In this document: one piece after another, positions 17,581-25,794 of the stretch | How positions within the stretch are numbered: position 1 is the stretch's first letter | How the letters are laid out: each line of letters begins with the position of its first letter | NCBI GenBank assembly: GCA_021324335.1 | Contig: JAJPJH010000008.1 | Coordinates: 1 to 38,558, forward strand | Reading direction: 5' to 3' | Length of the DNA: 38,558 bases | From: Gammaproteobacteria bacterium | GTDB taxonomy: Bacteria > Pseudomonadota > Gammaproteobacteria > DSM-16500 | Made by a program: the position numbers and the translations under genes | Notes under the pieces: model-generated | What the model was told of the DNA's origin: nothing | Databases searched by the model: none | Seen by the model: only the letters and a program-made list of their open reading frames with translations

Positions 17581-18483
17581 ATGAATAAATTAAGATCTCA
17601 AGGAACTGCTATTTTTATGGCTTTACTCATTGTGGCCATTGTCACCAGTATTACGGTTTTTATCATGCGTTCTCAACAAATAGATATTCACCGCACAGAA
17701 ATGATGCTTACCTCTGATCAAGCTTATTTGTACACGCAAGGTGTCATCGGTTGGGCGAAGGGAGCTATTCAAGTGAATGTGCAGCAGCGTACCCCAACTC
17801 ATGCCGCTCCATCATGGCCCCTCATTTTACCACCTACTGCCATTGCGAATGGAGAAGGGACGATCGCGGGTAGCCTGCAAGATGCAGAAGGGCTAATTAA
17901 TCTCAATAATTTTGCGGCCACATTGCCGACAACGAATTCTACTAATAATCCTTTACCGGGAAATGATACGGCTACTGTTCTTTTGAAGCTCCTGACTATA
18001 TTGCATATGCCCGTTTCGCAAGCACAAGGCCAACAGTTAATTCAAGCCATCACCGCTTGGGTTTCAAATCCCGCCAAACCCGGGGCAACTTATACAGATT
18101 CCTATGATGCCCAATATCGACAAGCCATTCCCCCCTATCAATCGCCACATGCTTTCATGGTCAGTGCATCAGAACTCAGAATGGTTTCAGGCATCACACC
18201 CCAACTTTATAATGCCTTATTACCCTATATCACTGCTTTACCTGATCAAACTTCACTTAACCATCAACATGCACCTCTCCCTATTCAACAAGCGCTAGGC
18301 CAGCAATCATCCCAAGGATCCCAACCTACTCAATCCACTAATCACTACTTCCTTCTCCGGACAGATGTTTATTTACGTGACCAACATCTCATTGTTTATA
18401 CCTTGTTACAAACCCTTGGAGGCTCAAAGCCAGGGCAGCCGCCCCTCATTACAACCCTATGGCAGAGCTTTGGCACGGTTTAA
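17581..18483 (+). CDS. gspK: type II secretion minor pseudopilin GspK
   Basis: GspK caps the pseudopilus. The leader is cut after G8 and the mature protein starts T-A-I-F-M; it lacks Glu5, which is normal for GspK. The body has the helical D-A-E-G-L-I-N-L-N-N and I-T-A-W-V segments plus a P-Y...S-x-x-E-L-R-M-V-S-G-I-T motif typical of the family. Length 300 aa is normal, with a Gln/Ser/Pro-rich loop near 225-255. It starts three bases after gspJ. The hydrophobic segment is weaker than in GspG-J, as expected. Confidence 0.92.
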   Translation: MNKLRSQGTAIFMALLIVAIVTSITVFIMRSQQIDIHRTEMMLTSDQAYLYTQGVIGWAKGAIQVNVQQRTPTHAAPSWPLILPPTAIANGEGTIAGSLQDAEGLINLNNFAATLPTTNSTNNPLPGNDTATVLLKLLTILHMPVSQAQGQQLIQAITAWVSNPAKPGATYTDSYDAQYRQAIPPYQSPHAFMVSASELRMVSGITPQLYNALLPYITALPDQTSLNHQHAPLPIQQALGQQSSQGSQPTQSTNHYFLLRTDVYLRDQHLIVYTLLQTLGGSKPGQPPLITTLWQSFGTV

Positions 18484-18560
18484 CGGATGGCCTTAAACAT
18501 AAAACCAGCAGAATGCTTTATACTATTGGTATGACGCAATACAATGGAAGGTAATGGGAG

Positions 18561-18989
18561 ATGAATGATAAAAAGATTATTTCCTTACTCCAACATACTG
18601 AACTTTTTAAGTTTTTACCAGAAAAAGTCTTAGCTGATCTTGCTAAAAAAACCACCGTCGTGGATGTAGAGGAAAATAAGCCGATCTTTTTGCAAGGTGA
18701 GATAGGTAATGGATTATACATTATTTCCTCAGGGGTAGTTGCTATTGTCAGTAATGATAAAATGATTGCAGAGCTCAAAGAATATGATTTTTTTGGGGAA
18801 TTAGCCTTAATTGATAATGCGCCTCGCAGTGCAGCAGCGATCACCAAAACACCGTGTACTTTATTATTCATTGATAAAGAAACATTTAATCATATCGCAG
18901 GAGACATGCCGGTTATCTTCCGCGCTGCTCTTGAGGTCGTTATTCGTTATTTACGGCAGCAAATGGAAAGCCCAATTGAAACGAAATAA
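18561..18989 (+). CDS. stand-alone cyclic-nucleotide-binding domain protein (142 aa)
   Basis: A single CNB (Crp-like) domain. The phosphate-binding cassette F-G-E80-L-A-L-I-D-N-A-P-R89-S-A-A-A is intact, with the Glu and Arg that bind the ribose and phosphate of a cyclic nucleotide. An L-F-K-F-L-P entry helix and the C-helix follow, but there is no helix-turn-helix or enzyme domain after residue 135, so it is not a DNA-binding Crp. GGAAGG lies about nine bases before the ATG. It is placed between gspK and gspC on the same strand, 77 bases after gspK. The position suggests a regulatory role in secretion, perhaps on the ATPase, but that is inference. Confidence 0.88.
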   Translation: MNDKKIISLLQHTELFKFLPEKVLADLAKKTTVVDVEENKPIFLQGEIGNGLYIISSGVVAIVSNDKMIAELKEYDFFGELALIDNAPRSAAAITKTPCTLLFIDKETFNHIAGDMPVIFRAALEVVIRYLRQQMESPIETK

Positions 18990-19036
18990 TAAATTTTCAA
19001 CTAATTAGCCTTAATCTTAAATGCTGTTTTTCCCGC

Positions 19037-19042
19037 TATAAT
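19037..19042 (+). promoter_or_regulatory. candidate -10 box before gspC-gspE
   Basis: A perfect TATAAT lies 32 bases before the gspC start, with no good -35 at the right distance. It may give gspCE an internal promoter separate from gspL-K. Confidence 0.35.
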
Positions 19043-19073
19043 TAAAAGAGGATAGGAATAAATAGAGTGTAGC

Positions 19074-19616
19074 ATGCGGGCTAACTACTGGATAAAACTG
19101 CATAAAATTCAGGAATTTTTACGAGAGCCTTGGCAGTATTTGCTCGGGATGGTGGGTATCGCTGTATTATCCTTATGCTTAGTAATCGGTATTTTATTAA
19201 GAGTATATGCCGTCTTCTCACTTAACTTAAACACTCAGGAAGAAATTAAAAAAGTTTCACTGCTCGCTATGCGAAAGCAGGTGCAGGTAGTGACACTTCC
19301 TAGCAGTACGGATCAGATGAACCTTTTTGGCTCTGCTTTGCCAAAGGTAGTTGCGCCTAGTAATTATGTTTTATTAGGTATTGATTTCCCAGATGAGAAC
19401 CCATCTCATGCTAAAGCAATTATCAGTATCAATTCAGGAGAGGGCAACGTTTACAGTGTTGGCGATAGCATACAACAAGGAACGGTGATCTCAGAAATTA
19501 CACCCGATAAAGTATATTTATCACATAACGGTATTATTCAAATTCTGGATTTATCATGGGATGCAACGGACTCATCTTCAGCGCAAACAGAAGGAGGAGA
19601 TTCTGAATGGCCGTAA
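19074..19616 (+). CDS. gspC: type II secretion protein GspC, short form without PDZ domain
   Basis: GspC bridges the inner-membrane platform to the secretin. Residues 22-48 are a membrane helix. The periplasmic homology region lies near 110-165 (Y-V-L-L-G-I-D, A-I-I-S-I-N-S-G-E, Y-S-V-G-D-S-I-Q, V-x-L-S-H-N-G-I-I-Q-I-L), matching the GspC HR domain. The chain ends at 180 residues, so the C-terminal PDZ or coiled-coil domain of longer homologs is missing. Its stop lies inside the gspE start, a 10-base overlap, so the pair is coupled. The ribosome signal is weak. Confidence 0.85.
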   Translation: MRANYWIKLHKIQEFLREPWQYLLGMVGIAVLSLCLVIGILLRVYAVFSLNLNTQEEIKKVSLLAMRKQVQVVTLPSSTDQMNLFGSALPKVVAPSNYVLLGIDFPDENPSHAKAIISINSGEGNVYSVGDSIQQGTVISEITPDKVYLSHNGIIQILDLSWDATDSSSAQTEGGDSEWP

Positions 19617-21103
19617 ATGATCAAGCTGTCACAAATAATTCCCACGTATTGCGCTATGGTTTTGCCAAAACACAAAGTCTCGTCGTAGTAGAAAAAACGG
19701 CAGAATATGTGAAAGTTGTCTGTTGCCCCAGCACTCCTTTCGAAGCCATTCAGGAATTGCGCCGCTCTTTACGAAAACCGCTACAATTAACCACGGTCAG
19801 TGAAGAAGAATTTGCTAGCTTGCTGGCTAGAATTTATGAATCCCGTTCTGGCTCAGCAGTGCAATTAGCAGAAAATATCGGCGAAAAAATGGATTTAACG
19901 CAATTAGCAGTCGATATTCCGCGCACAACGGATTTGTTGGAGAGTGAAAATGATGCGCCAGTAATCAGCTTATTAAATGCCTTGTTCGCAGAAGCAGTGA
20001 AAAAAAGAGCTTCTGATATTCATCTAGAAATATTCGAAGACCGGATGTCAGCACGTTTACGAATCGATGGTATCTTGCAGCCTGTCCTTGAATTGCCGCC
20101 CGTGCTTGGCCCATTAATTGTCTCTCGTATTAAAGTCATGGCCATGTTAAATATTGCTGAAAAACGTTTGCCGCAAGATGGACGTATCACTATTCAAATT
20201 GCTGGTTCACCTATCGATGTACGTGTCTCCACCTTGCCAGCTAGTCATGGTGAACGTGTGGTGTTGCGTATTTTAAATAAAAAATCTATCCAACTTAAGT
20301 TGGATAATTTAGGTATGAACGATGGCGTACTACGCAACATTCGGGATATGATTGCCAATCCACACGGTATTATTTTAGTAACAGGCCCAACAGGTTCAGG
20401 TAAAACGACCTCGCTTTATGCCATGTTAAGCGAACTTAATAAACCGGGAGTTAATATTATAACAGTGGAAGATCCAATCGAATATGACTTGCCTGGTATC
20501 TCGCAGATTCAAGTGAATCCGAAAGTGGAGATGACATTTGCACGCGGCTTGCGTGCCATTTTGCGACAAGATCCCAATGTGATCATGGTAGGTGAAATCC
20601 GTGATGCTGAAACAGCTAGCATTGCCGTGCAAGCAAGTTTAACGGGCCACTTAGTGTTATCTACTTTACATACCAACACAGCCATTGGCGCCATTACACG
20701 TCTTCGTGATATGGGCGTTGAACCGTTTCTGCTTTGTTCTTCCTTAATTGGTGTGATTGCGCAACGTTTAGTACGAACACTGTGTCCTGAGTGTAAAGAA
20801 AAATATTCTGCGACAGTGGATGAATGCAATTATTTAGGCGTATCTGCTAAAAATCCCCCTGATATTTACAAACCAGTTGGTTGTGCAAAATGTGATAAAT
20901 TAGGGTATAAAGGCCGTCGGGGTATTCATGAAGTAATCATTCTGGATAATGAAACAAAACATATGATCCATGATAATGCGAGTGAAACTGCGATGGAAGA
21001 ATACATCCGCCGTTCTTTTCCCAGTATTCATCAGGATGGTCTCAAGCGGATATTAGCAGGGGAGACCACTATCGAAGAGGTTATTCAAGTGACAAATAGT
21101 TAA
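19607..21103 (+). CDS. gspE: type II secretion ATPase GspE
   Basis: The cytoplasmic hexameric ATPase that drives pseudopilus growth. The N1E/N2E region that binds GspL covers about 1-115. The core follows with an R-x-R-I/D-G Asp box, Walker A G-P-T-G-S-G-K-T (260-267), the His box with H-L-V-L-S-T-L-H-T-N and Walker B with M-V-G-E-I-R-D. A zinc tetracysteine module is complete: C393-x2-C396 and C426-x2-C429. Length 498 aa is typical. AAGGAGGAG lies just before the ATG inside the end of gspC. It closes the T2SS block; most T2SS operons instead place gspE directly after gspD. Confidence 0.97.
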   Translation: MAVNDQAVTNNSHVLRYGFAKTQSLVVVEKTAEYVKVVCCPSTPFEAIQELRRSLRKPLQLTTVSEEEFASLLARIYESRSGSAVQLAENIGEKMDLTQLAVDIPRTTDLLESENDAPVISLLNALFAEAVKKRASDIHLEIFEDRMSARLRIDGILQPVLELPPVLGPLIVSRIKVMAMLNIAEKRLPQDGRITIQIAGSPIDVRVSTLPASHGERVVLRILNKKSIQLKLDNLGMNDGVLRNIRDMIANPHGIILVTGPTGSGKTTSLYAMLSELNKPGVNIITVEDPIEYDLPGISQIQVNPKVEMTFARGLRAILRQDPNVIMVGEIRDAETASIAVQASLTGHLVLSTLHTNTAIGAITRLRDMGVEPFLLCSSLIGVIAQRLVRTLCPECKEKYSATVDECNYLGVSAKNPPDIYKPVGCAKCDKLGYKGRRGIHEVIILDNETKHMIHDNASETAMEEYIRRSFPSIHQDGLKRILAGETTIEEVIQVTNS

Positions 21104-21270
21104 ATGCTGAATGCGATTGTTCTCATGCGACGAATTCTCAATATAAATGATGAAAATTCTTGATAAAATAAATCAATTGGTAGAAAATAAGAAATTAAAA
21201 TCTATCTCTCAAATTACACCCTTCTGTCCAATCTATTGTAATCTAAACCATTTAATTTAGAGGAATAAAT

Positions 21271-21756
21271 ATGCGTGGCCGTTCTTCTTATCTTTTTCAA
21301 TTTCCCTGGTTAAAAAAATTTATCTCGGCGTGCCAAAAAATAGAAGCGGATCCAAATTATCAGCCTTACATTACTGATAAAGAGCTATTAAATTTAGTCC
21401 GTGATGAGGATGGAAATGCTAGACACACTCCTAGAAAAGAGGCTTTAGCTATTCAACGATCTGATATTAAAGCTTTTACGGCCACTGATGGTTCATTGGG
21501 TATGGTTTATCAGATTAAAATTGCTCAAAAGGGGCCAATTAATGATGGTGATATTTCTGTCTGGCATATTGATAATGCAGTCGTCGTATTAGTTAATAAA
21601 GAAGGTGAATATTCCTTTCATAGTAAGGAAAATGCTGAAAAAGGTATTTTTAATGCTCCTTTAACCCAGTTAAGTATTAATAAATTTTTAAATCAACCAT
21701 GCTTACATTATCCGGAAGAGGAAGAACAAAAATCAAAAATTTTTAATTTCGTTTAG
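21271..21756 (+). CDS. unknown protein (161 aa)
   Basis: I do not recognise a family. It is soluble-looking with no signal peptide. The N-terminus is basic and aromatic (F-Q-F-P-W-L-K-K-F), a beta-rich middle follows (Y-Q-I-K-I-A-Q-K-G, V-V-V-L-V-N-K-E-G-E-Y-S-F), and the C-terminus is very acidic (E-E-E-E). A good TTAGAGGAATAAAT signal precedes the ATG, which supports real expression. It lies 167 bases after gspE and before another unknown acidic protein. Lineage-specific proteins of this kind in Legionellales are sometimes translocated effectors, but there is no direct sign of it here. Confidence 0.7.
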   Translation: MRGRSSYLFQFPWLKKFISACQKIEADPNYQPYITDKELLNLVRDEDGNARHTPRKEALAIQRSDIKAFTATDGSLGMVYQIKIAQKGPINDGDISVWHIDNAVVVLVNKEGEYSFHSKENAEKGIFNAPLTQLSINKFLNQPCLHYPEEEEQKSKIFNFV

Positions 21757-21844
21757 TTAAGTGTCTTACTTCTTATTGAGGATTTTAATCTATTCATGTA
21801 ATATCCCCCATTTCAAACAATCAATAATAACTGGAACCTGAATT

Positions 21845-22471
21845 ATGACAAGGAAAAGTAAGGAAAATAGCAAGAAAGCTGATTTAGTTAAAGATGGACT
21901 GATAGATGAAAGTATCACCGACATTGCCGAGGAAATGGCTAATGAAGTGAAAATGCGTTTGTATCTCTCTGATGCAGAAGCAGAAGAGATAACCGATACA
22001 GAAAACATGGGAATAACAGATGAGCTTGATAATATCAATGATCCCACATTATATGCAACGGAAGATAGTTTAGAGTTGATTAAAAAATTTTCTGATGGCG
22101 ATTCGGACTGTTCCTATGAGAGTAGTGAGAGTGAAGATGACATCGAAGAAAAGTTAGCATATGAACGTAGTTTAGCTACTCTTATTGCTGAGAGTGAGCA
22201 AGAAGAAAGAATGACGGATGTCTATTTTGATTCCCAGCTTAATCAAAAACAATCACACCATTATCTTAGATATCGACAAAGTAAAGATGAGAATAAATTG
22301 GTAAGTAAATGGCACCGTTTGGAAAAATCACTTTCTCATACAGCAAAGAAAGGTTATCTAGAGCTAAATGTGTTTAAAAAACCAACCGTTCCAACTTACC
22401 CGAAGATAGAAGCAGAAGTAGCAAACTCTAATCTAGAATCTTCTAGGAAAACAAAAAAAAGTAAGGGTTAA
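21845..22471 (+). CDS. very acidic unknown protein (208 aa)
   Basis: No family is recognised. The first 130 residues are strongly acidic, with Ser/Asp/Glu runs near 85-103 (D-G-D-S-D-C-S-Y-E-S-S-E-S-E-D-D). The last 60 turn basic, ending K-K-S-K-G. No signal peptide or membrane helix is present. It looks largely disordered. The ribosome signal is weak (TGGAACC). Its end overlaps, tail to tail, the end of the minus-strand HAD-like gene by four bases. Disordered acidic proteins with a basic tail occur among effectors and nucleic-acid-binding proteins; no function is assigned. Confidence 0.6.
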   Translation: MTRKSKENSKKADLVKDGLIDESITDIAEEMANEVKMRLYLSDAEAEEITDTENMGITDELDNINDPTLYATEDSLELIKKFSDGDSDCSYESSESEDDIEEKLAYERSLATLIAESEQEERMTDVYFDSQLNQKQSHHYLRYRQSKDENKLVSKWHRLEKSLSHTAKKGYLELNVFKKPTVPTYPKIEAEVANSNLESSRKTKKSKG

Positions 22472-23124
22472 GGAGATAGAGCAGGCGATATATTAGGCCG
22501 TTCAAATGTTTGAAAATCTGACTTAAGCTGTTCAATATTCTGAAAATGGATGGTGTTTATCTCCATACTACTAACTTCTTTGATATGCTGTGCTGAATCA
22601 TCAATATACAGCATATCTTCTTTTTTTACCTGAAACGTATCTGCTATTTTTTTAAAAGTTAAAGCATGGGTTTTTAGTACACCTGTATCAGAGGAAGTGA
22701 TCGGCATATCAAATAATTCACTAATCCTTCCCTGACTTAGAAAAGGTTTATGATCTAGAAATTTTTGGAGAAACTTTCTATCTGCATTTGCTACTAACAC
22801 TAATTTATATTGACTCTTTATTTTTTTGAGAAATGCGATCACCTCTTCTTTTAACATAACATCTACAGCATTCATTTGTTTCCTAATTTCTTCAGGGTCT
22901 TCTCCAGATGCTTCAGAAAATATTGTATAAAAATCCTCGTCTGAAACTTTTTTCATATCAATTTTATGCGCCAGATCGTAATAGTATGTTGGAAATCCTA
23001 GCTCTTTGCCTAACGAGTTTTGGTTTAAATATTTTATTAATTTTACTTCGTTTGTAGTTAAAAATTCTTTAAAAGCATCTCGATATATAACCCCAAAACA
23101 GTCAATAATGATTACTTTTATCAT
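22468..23124 (-). CDS. HAD-superfamily hydrolase-like protein
   Basis: A HAD fold of subfamily IA type. Motif I is I-I-D8-C-F-G-V, with the nucleophile Asp but Phe at +2 where the general acid Asp normally stands. Motif II lies in L-V-L-V-A-N-A-D (110-115), the lysine is K151 and motif IV is L-Y-I-D175-D176-S. Related YihX-like and haloacid-type enzymes also vary the +2 residue, so activity is possible but a classic phosphatase mechanism is doubtful. Two copies of TTTGGAGAAA stand before the ATG; the nearer one is a good ribosome signal. It converges on the acidic gene with a four-base overlap. Confidence 0.8.
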   Translation of the reverse strand: MIKVIIIDCFGVIYRDAFKEFLTTNEVKLIKYLNQNSLGKELGFPTYYYDLAHKIDMKKVSDEDFYTIFSEASGEDPEEIRKQMNAVDVMLKEEVIAFLKKIKSQYKLVLVANADRKFLQKFLDHKPFLSQGRISELFDMPITSSDTGVLKTHALTFKKIADTFQVKKEDMLYIDDSAQHIKEVSSMEINTIHFQNIEQLKSDFQTFERPNISPALSP

Positions 23125-23191
23125 ATATTTTCTCCAAATTTCTCCAAAAATGAGAGCAGGAGAGGGATAATAATTAGAATAAATTTAATAG

Positions 23192-23220
23192 ATGACAAAA
23201 TATATTTAAAATAGTAACAT
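23192..23220 (+). promoter_or_regulatory. possible promoter for the acid phosphatase
   Basis: ATGACA (one mismatch to TTGACA) and TAACAT are separated by 17 bases, with AT-rich surroundings. The -10 is weak. Confidence 0.3.
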
Positions 23221-23252
23221 AAAAAATAAAATCTGAAAATAAAGGATTTTTA

Positions 23253-24308
23253 ATGTTTGGATTTTATAAAAAAATTATAATTATTATAAATTCCTTGATC
23301 TGTATGTTTATTTTTTCTTCTTCATTTGCGCAAGAACAACTCATTTTTGCTGTTGATCTCATACGGCATGGAGATCGTACTCCTATTCATGAAATTCCAA
23401 AATCTCCTTATTCTTGGAAAGAAGGCCTGGGAGAATTAACTGCGGAAGGAATGCGACAAGAATTTCAATTAGGTACTTTATTTCGTCATAAATATGTTGA
23501 ACAATATGGCTTACTGCCTCCGCGATATCGCGCGGAAACTATTTATGTTCGCTCAACTGATAAGAATCGATCTTTAATGAGTGCAGAATCAGCCCTCTTA
23601 GGATTATATCCCTTAGGTAGTGGGCCCGTACTAAATCCAGGTAAACCAGCTTTACCTGATTTATTTCAGCCTATTCCTGTCCATACTGTATCTTATGATC
23701 AAGATAACTTATTAGGAATAAAATTTGAAACCAATATGGAAACATTAGCGCGATGTGGGATATCACAAAGCATGTTCGAGCAAAAAATCACTCATTTTCG
23801 ACAGAAGTTAGATACTTGGAGCCGAATAACAGGGATGGATCTTCACGATCCTAAGCAACTAAATGTTTTAGCTGGTAATCTTGATATTCGCGAGCTTCAT
23901 CATATACCTTTACCAAAAGGTATCAGCCATCAAGATGCTCAGGAAATTATTAAGCAAAGGAATTGGATAATTGCTGCTTTATTTAAGTGTAAAGAAATTA
24001 CTTATCCGATGGGCCATGAATTTCTTATGACTGTTGCCAAGTATCTCGAGCAAGCTTCTCAGGGAGTAACCCCGCTAAAATATGTATTATTTTCTGCGCA
24101 TGATTCTTCTATTATGAGTGTGATGAATACACTCGGTGCGCCTATGAATAAAATTCCAGGATATGCTTCATATCTTAATTTTTCTTTATTTAAAAAGAAT
24201 AAAGAATATTACGTAAAAATAAGCTTGAATGGTAAGCCAGTTATTATGCCTACTTGTAAAAGTAGCATCTGTTCATTAGCTAAATTTTTAGAATTAGCAA
24301 AAAATTAA
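23253..24308 (+). CDS. exported histidine acid phosphatase
   Basis: A branch-2 histidine phosphatase. A signal peptide ends at S-S-F-A-Q near residue 27. The catalytic R38-H-G-D-R-T-P motif carries the phospho-accepting His39, and the proton donor pair is H283-D284 in F-S-A-H-D-S-S. The length of 351 aa fits the Legionella Map-type major acid phosphatase, which is known to be exported by the Lsp T2SS. Paired cysteines near the C-terminus (T-C-K-S-S-I-C) may form a disulfide. AAAGGA precedes the ATG. A deaminase gene follows after 25 bases. Confidence 0.9.
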   Translation: MFGFYKKIIIIINSLICMFIFSSSFAQEQLIFAVDLIRHGDRTPIHEIPKSPYSWKEGLGELTAEGMRQEFQLGTLFRHKYVEQYGLLPPRYRAETIYVRSTDKNRSLMSAESALLGLYPLGSGPVLNPGKPALPDLFQPIPVHTVSYDQDNLLGIKFETNMETLARCGISQSMFEQKITHFRQKLDTWSRITGMDLHDPKQLNVLAGNLDIRELHHIPLPKGISHQDAQEIIKQRNWIIAALFKCKEITYPMGHEFLMTVAKYLEQASQGVTPLKYVLFSAHDSSIMSVMNTLGAPMNKIPGYASYLNFSLFKKNKEYYVKISLNGKPVIMPTCKSSICSLAKFLELAKN

Positions 24309-24333
24309 AATTGATTTCACTTTAGGAATTGTT

Positions 24334-24837
24334 ATGTTAATTACAGCAGAGAAAGACCGCTATTTTCTTGCTTTAGCTTATCAGCATGCCAAAAAATTTA
24401 GCTCCGATCCTCGAACGCAAAATGGAGCCCTCTTAATCAGACCCGATACAATGAAAATTTTAAGCTTAGGGGCAAATCGCTTTCCCGATGGTATCAAACA
24501 TTTACCTGAGCGCTTACTTCCTGAGTGTAAGCGTGAGTATCTTGAACATGCTGAACGAGATGCTATTTTTTCCGCTATCAGACAAGAGAGGGTGATCAAG
24601 GGTGCAATTATGTATGTTCCTTGGTTTGCTTGCGCGGATTGTGCGAAAGCAATTATTGCAGTAGGGATCAAAGCAGTCATTGGCCATCTTGCCCCTTGTA
24701 TGACAGAAACCGTATGGGCGGAAACAATTAAAATTGGATTAACGTTATTGAGAGAAGCTAACATTGATTATCACTATTATGATGGGGTAGTGGGAGTAGA
24801 CAATATGCTTTTTTCTGGACAGGTTGTAAATCGTTAA
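24334..24837 (+). CDS. dCMP-deaminase-like cytidine deaminase family protein
   Basis: A zinc-dependent deaminase of the CDA/dCMP type. The active site H72-A-E74 and the P-W-x-A-C100-x-x-C103 motif are both intact, with a Q-N-G-A entry motif near residue 28. It should deaminate a free pyrimidine deoxynucleotide or a related small base; the substrate cannot be fixed from motifs alone. Length 167 aa. It follows the phosphatase closely with TAGGA upstream of the ATG, so it is probably co-transcribed, without an obvious functional link. No export signal, so it is cytosolic. Confidence 0.85.
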   Translation: MLITAEKDRYFLALAYQHAKKFSSDPRTQNGALLIRPDTMKILSLGANRFPDGIKHLPERLLPECKREYLEHAERDAIFSAIRQERVIKGAIMYVPWFACADCAKAIIAVGIKAVIGHLAPCMTETVWAETIKIGLTLLREANIDYHYYDGVVGVDNMLFSGQVVNR

Positions 24838-24932
24838 CAGCACACTGGCTAAAGCTTGCTTATTATTTCAATCAGAAGCTAAATTAAGAGGTTGTTATCC
24901 CAATTATGAAAAGAACTTAAGGAGGATATTCT

Positions 24933-25709
24933 ATGCGGCTCGTTGGATGGTCATTTTATTATTTGCTTTTAATGATATTTCTTCTCTTTTCTTACCCTCT
25001 ATTTGCAGACGATAAAATCAATATCCCTATTCTTTGTTATCATAATTTTAATCCTACTATCCCAGGTCCCATGAATCTGACCCCACAACGACTTGAAGCA
25101 CAAATAAAATGGTTAAAAGATAATGGCTTTACCATTATCCCTCTTAAGGAAGCCGTCGAATATTTACAAGGTAAACGCGCATCCTTACCCCCCAAATCAG
25201 TGGTTATTACTGCCGATGATGGGTGGCAATCTGTCTATACGTATATGTACCCATTAGTAAAAAAATACAATATCCCTGTGACTTTATTCATTTATCCTCA
25301 AACTATTTCAGTGGGAAAACATGCTATGACATGGAATGAATTAAAAGAACTACAACAGACTGGGCTTTTCGATATTCAAGGACATACTTATTGGCATCCT
25401 AACTTCAAGCAGGAAAAGAGAAGACTTTTACCTGTAGGGTATGAAAAATTGGTGAAAATCCAATTAGTAGATTCAAAAAAAGTATTAGAAGAAAAACTTG
25501 GCACTAAAATCACATTATTAGCGTGGCCTTTTGGAATTTATGATGATTATCTAGAGCAGCAAGCAGCAAAAGCTGGGTATGTCATGGCTTTTAGCATTGA
25601 TGGCCATACTGCCAATAGAACTTATAATCCTATGGCCCAACCGCGTTTTATGATTGTTGCAAGTCAATCCATGAAAACATTTGAAACTATCGTAAAGGGA
25701 GCGAGTTAA
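24933..25709 (+). CDS. exported polysaccharide deacetylase (CE4 / NodB fold)
   Basis: A signal peptide or anchor covers about 1-25. The NodB domain then shows motif 1 as T-A-D95-D96-G (usually T-F-D-D-G), motif 2 as H151-T-Y-W-H155 (the metal-binding H-x3-H) and motif 3 as A-W-P-F-G. An I-L-C-Y-H-N-F start to the catalytic domain resembles PgaB-type enzymes. It probably removes N-acetyl groups from a polysaccharide or peptidoglycan in the periplasm; the substrate is unknown. A consensus AAGGAGG precedes the ATG, implying strong translation. Length 258 aa. Confidence 0.9.
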   Translation: MRLVGWSFYYLLLMIFLLFSYPLFADDKINIPILCYHNFNPTIPGPMNLTPQRLEAQIKWLKDNGFTIIPLKEAVEYLQGKRASLPPKSVVITADDGWQSVYTYMYPLVKKYNIPVTLFIYPQTISVGKHAMTWNELKELQQTGLFDIQGHTYWHPNFKQEKRRLLPVGYEKLVKIQLVDSKKVLEEKLGTKITLLAWPFGIYDDYLEQQAAKAGYVMAFSIDGHTANRTYNPMAQPRFMIVASQSMKTFETIVKGAS

Positions 25710-25762
25710 ATAGCATTGAAGCAGAATGGTCAATGCGATATGATATATGCTGTTGTAAGGCT

Positions 25763-25768
25763 TATAAT
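25763..25768 (+). promoter_or_regulatory. candidate -10 box for the carbonic anhydrase
   Basis: A perfect TATAAT lies 32 bases before the preferred ATG at 25795. No clear -35 is seen, so the call is weak. Confidence 0.3.
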
Positions 25769-25794
25769 TTTCTCTTTAAATGGAGTTAAAGCGA

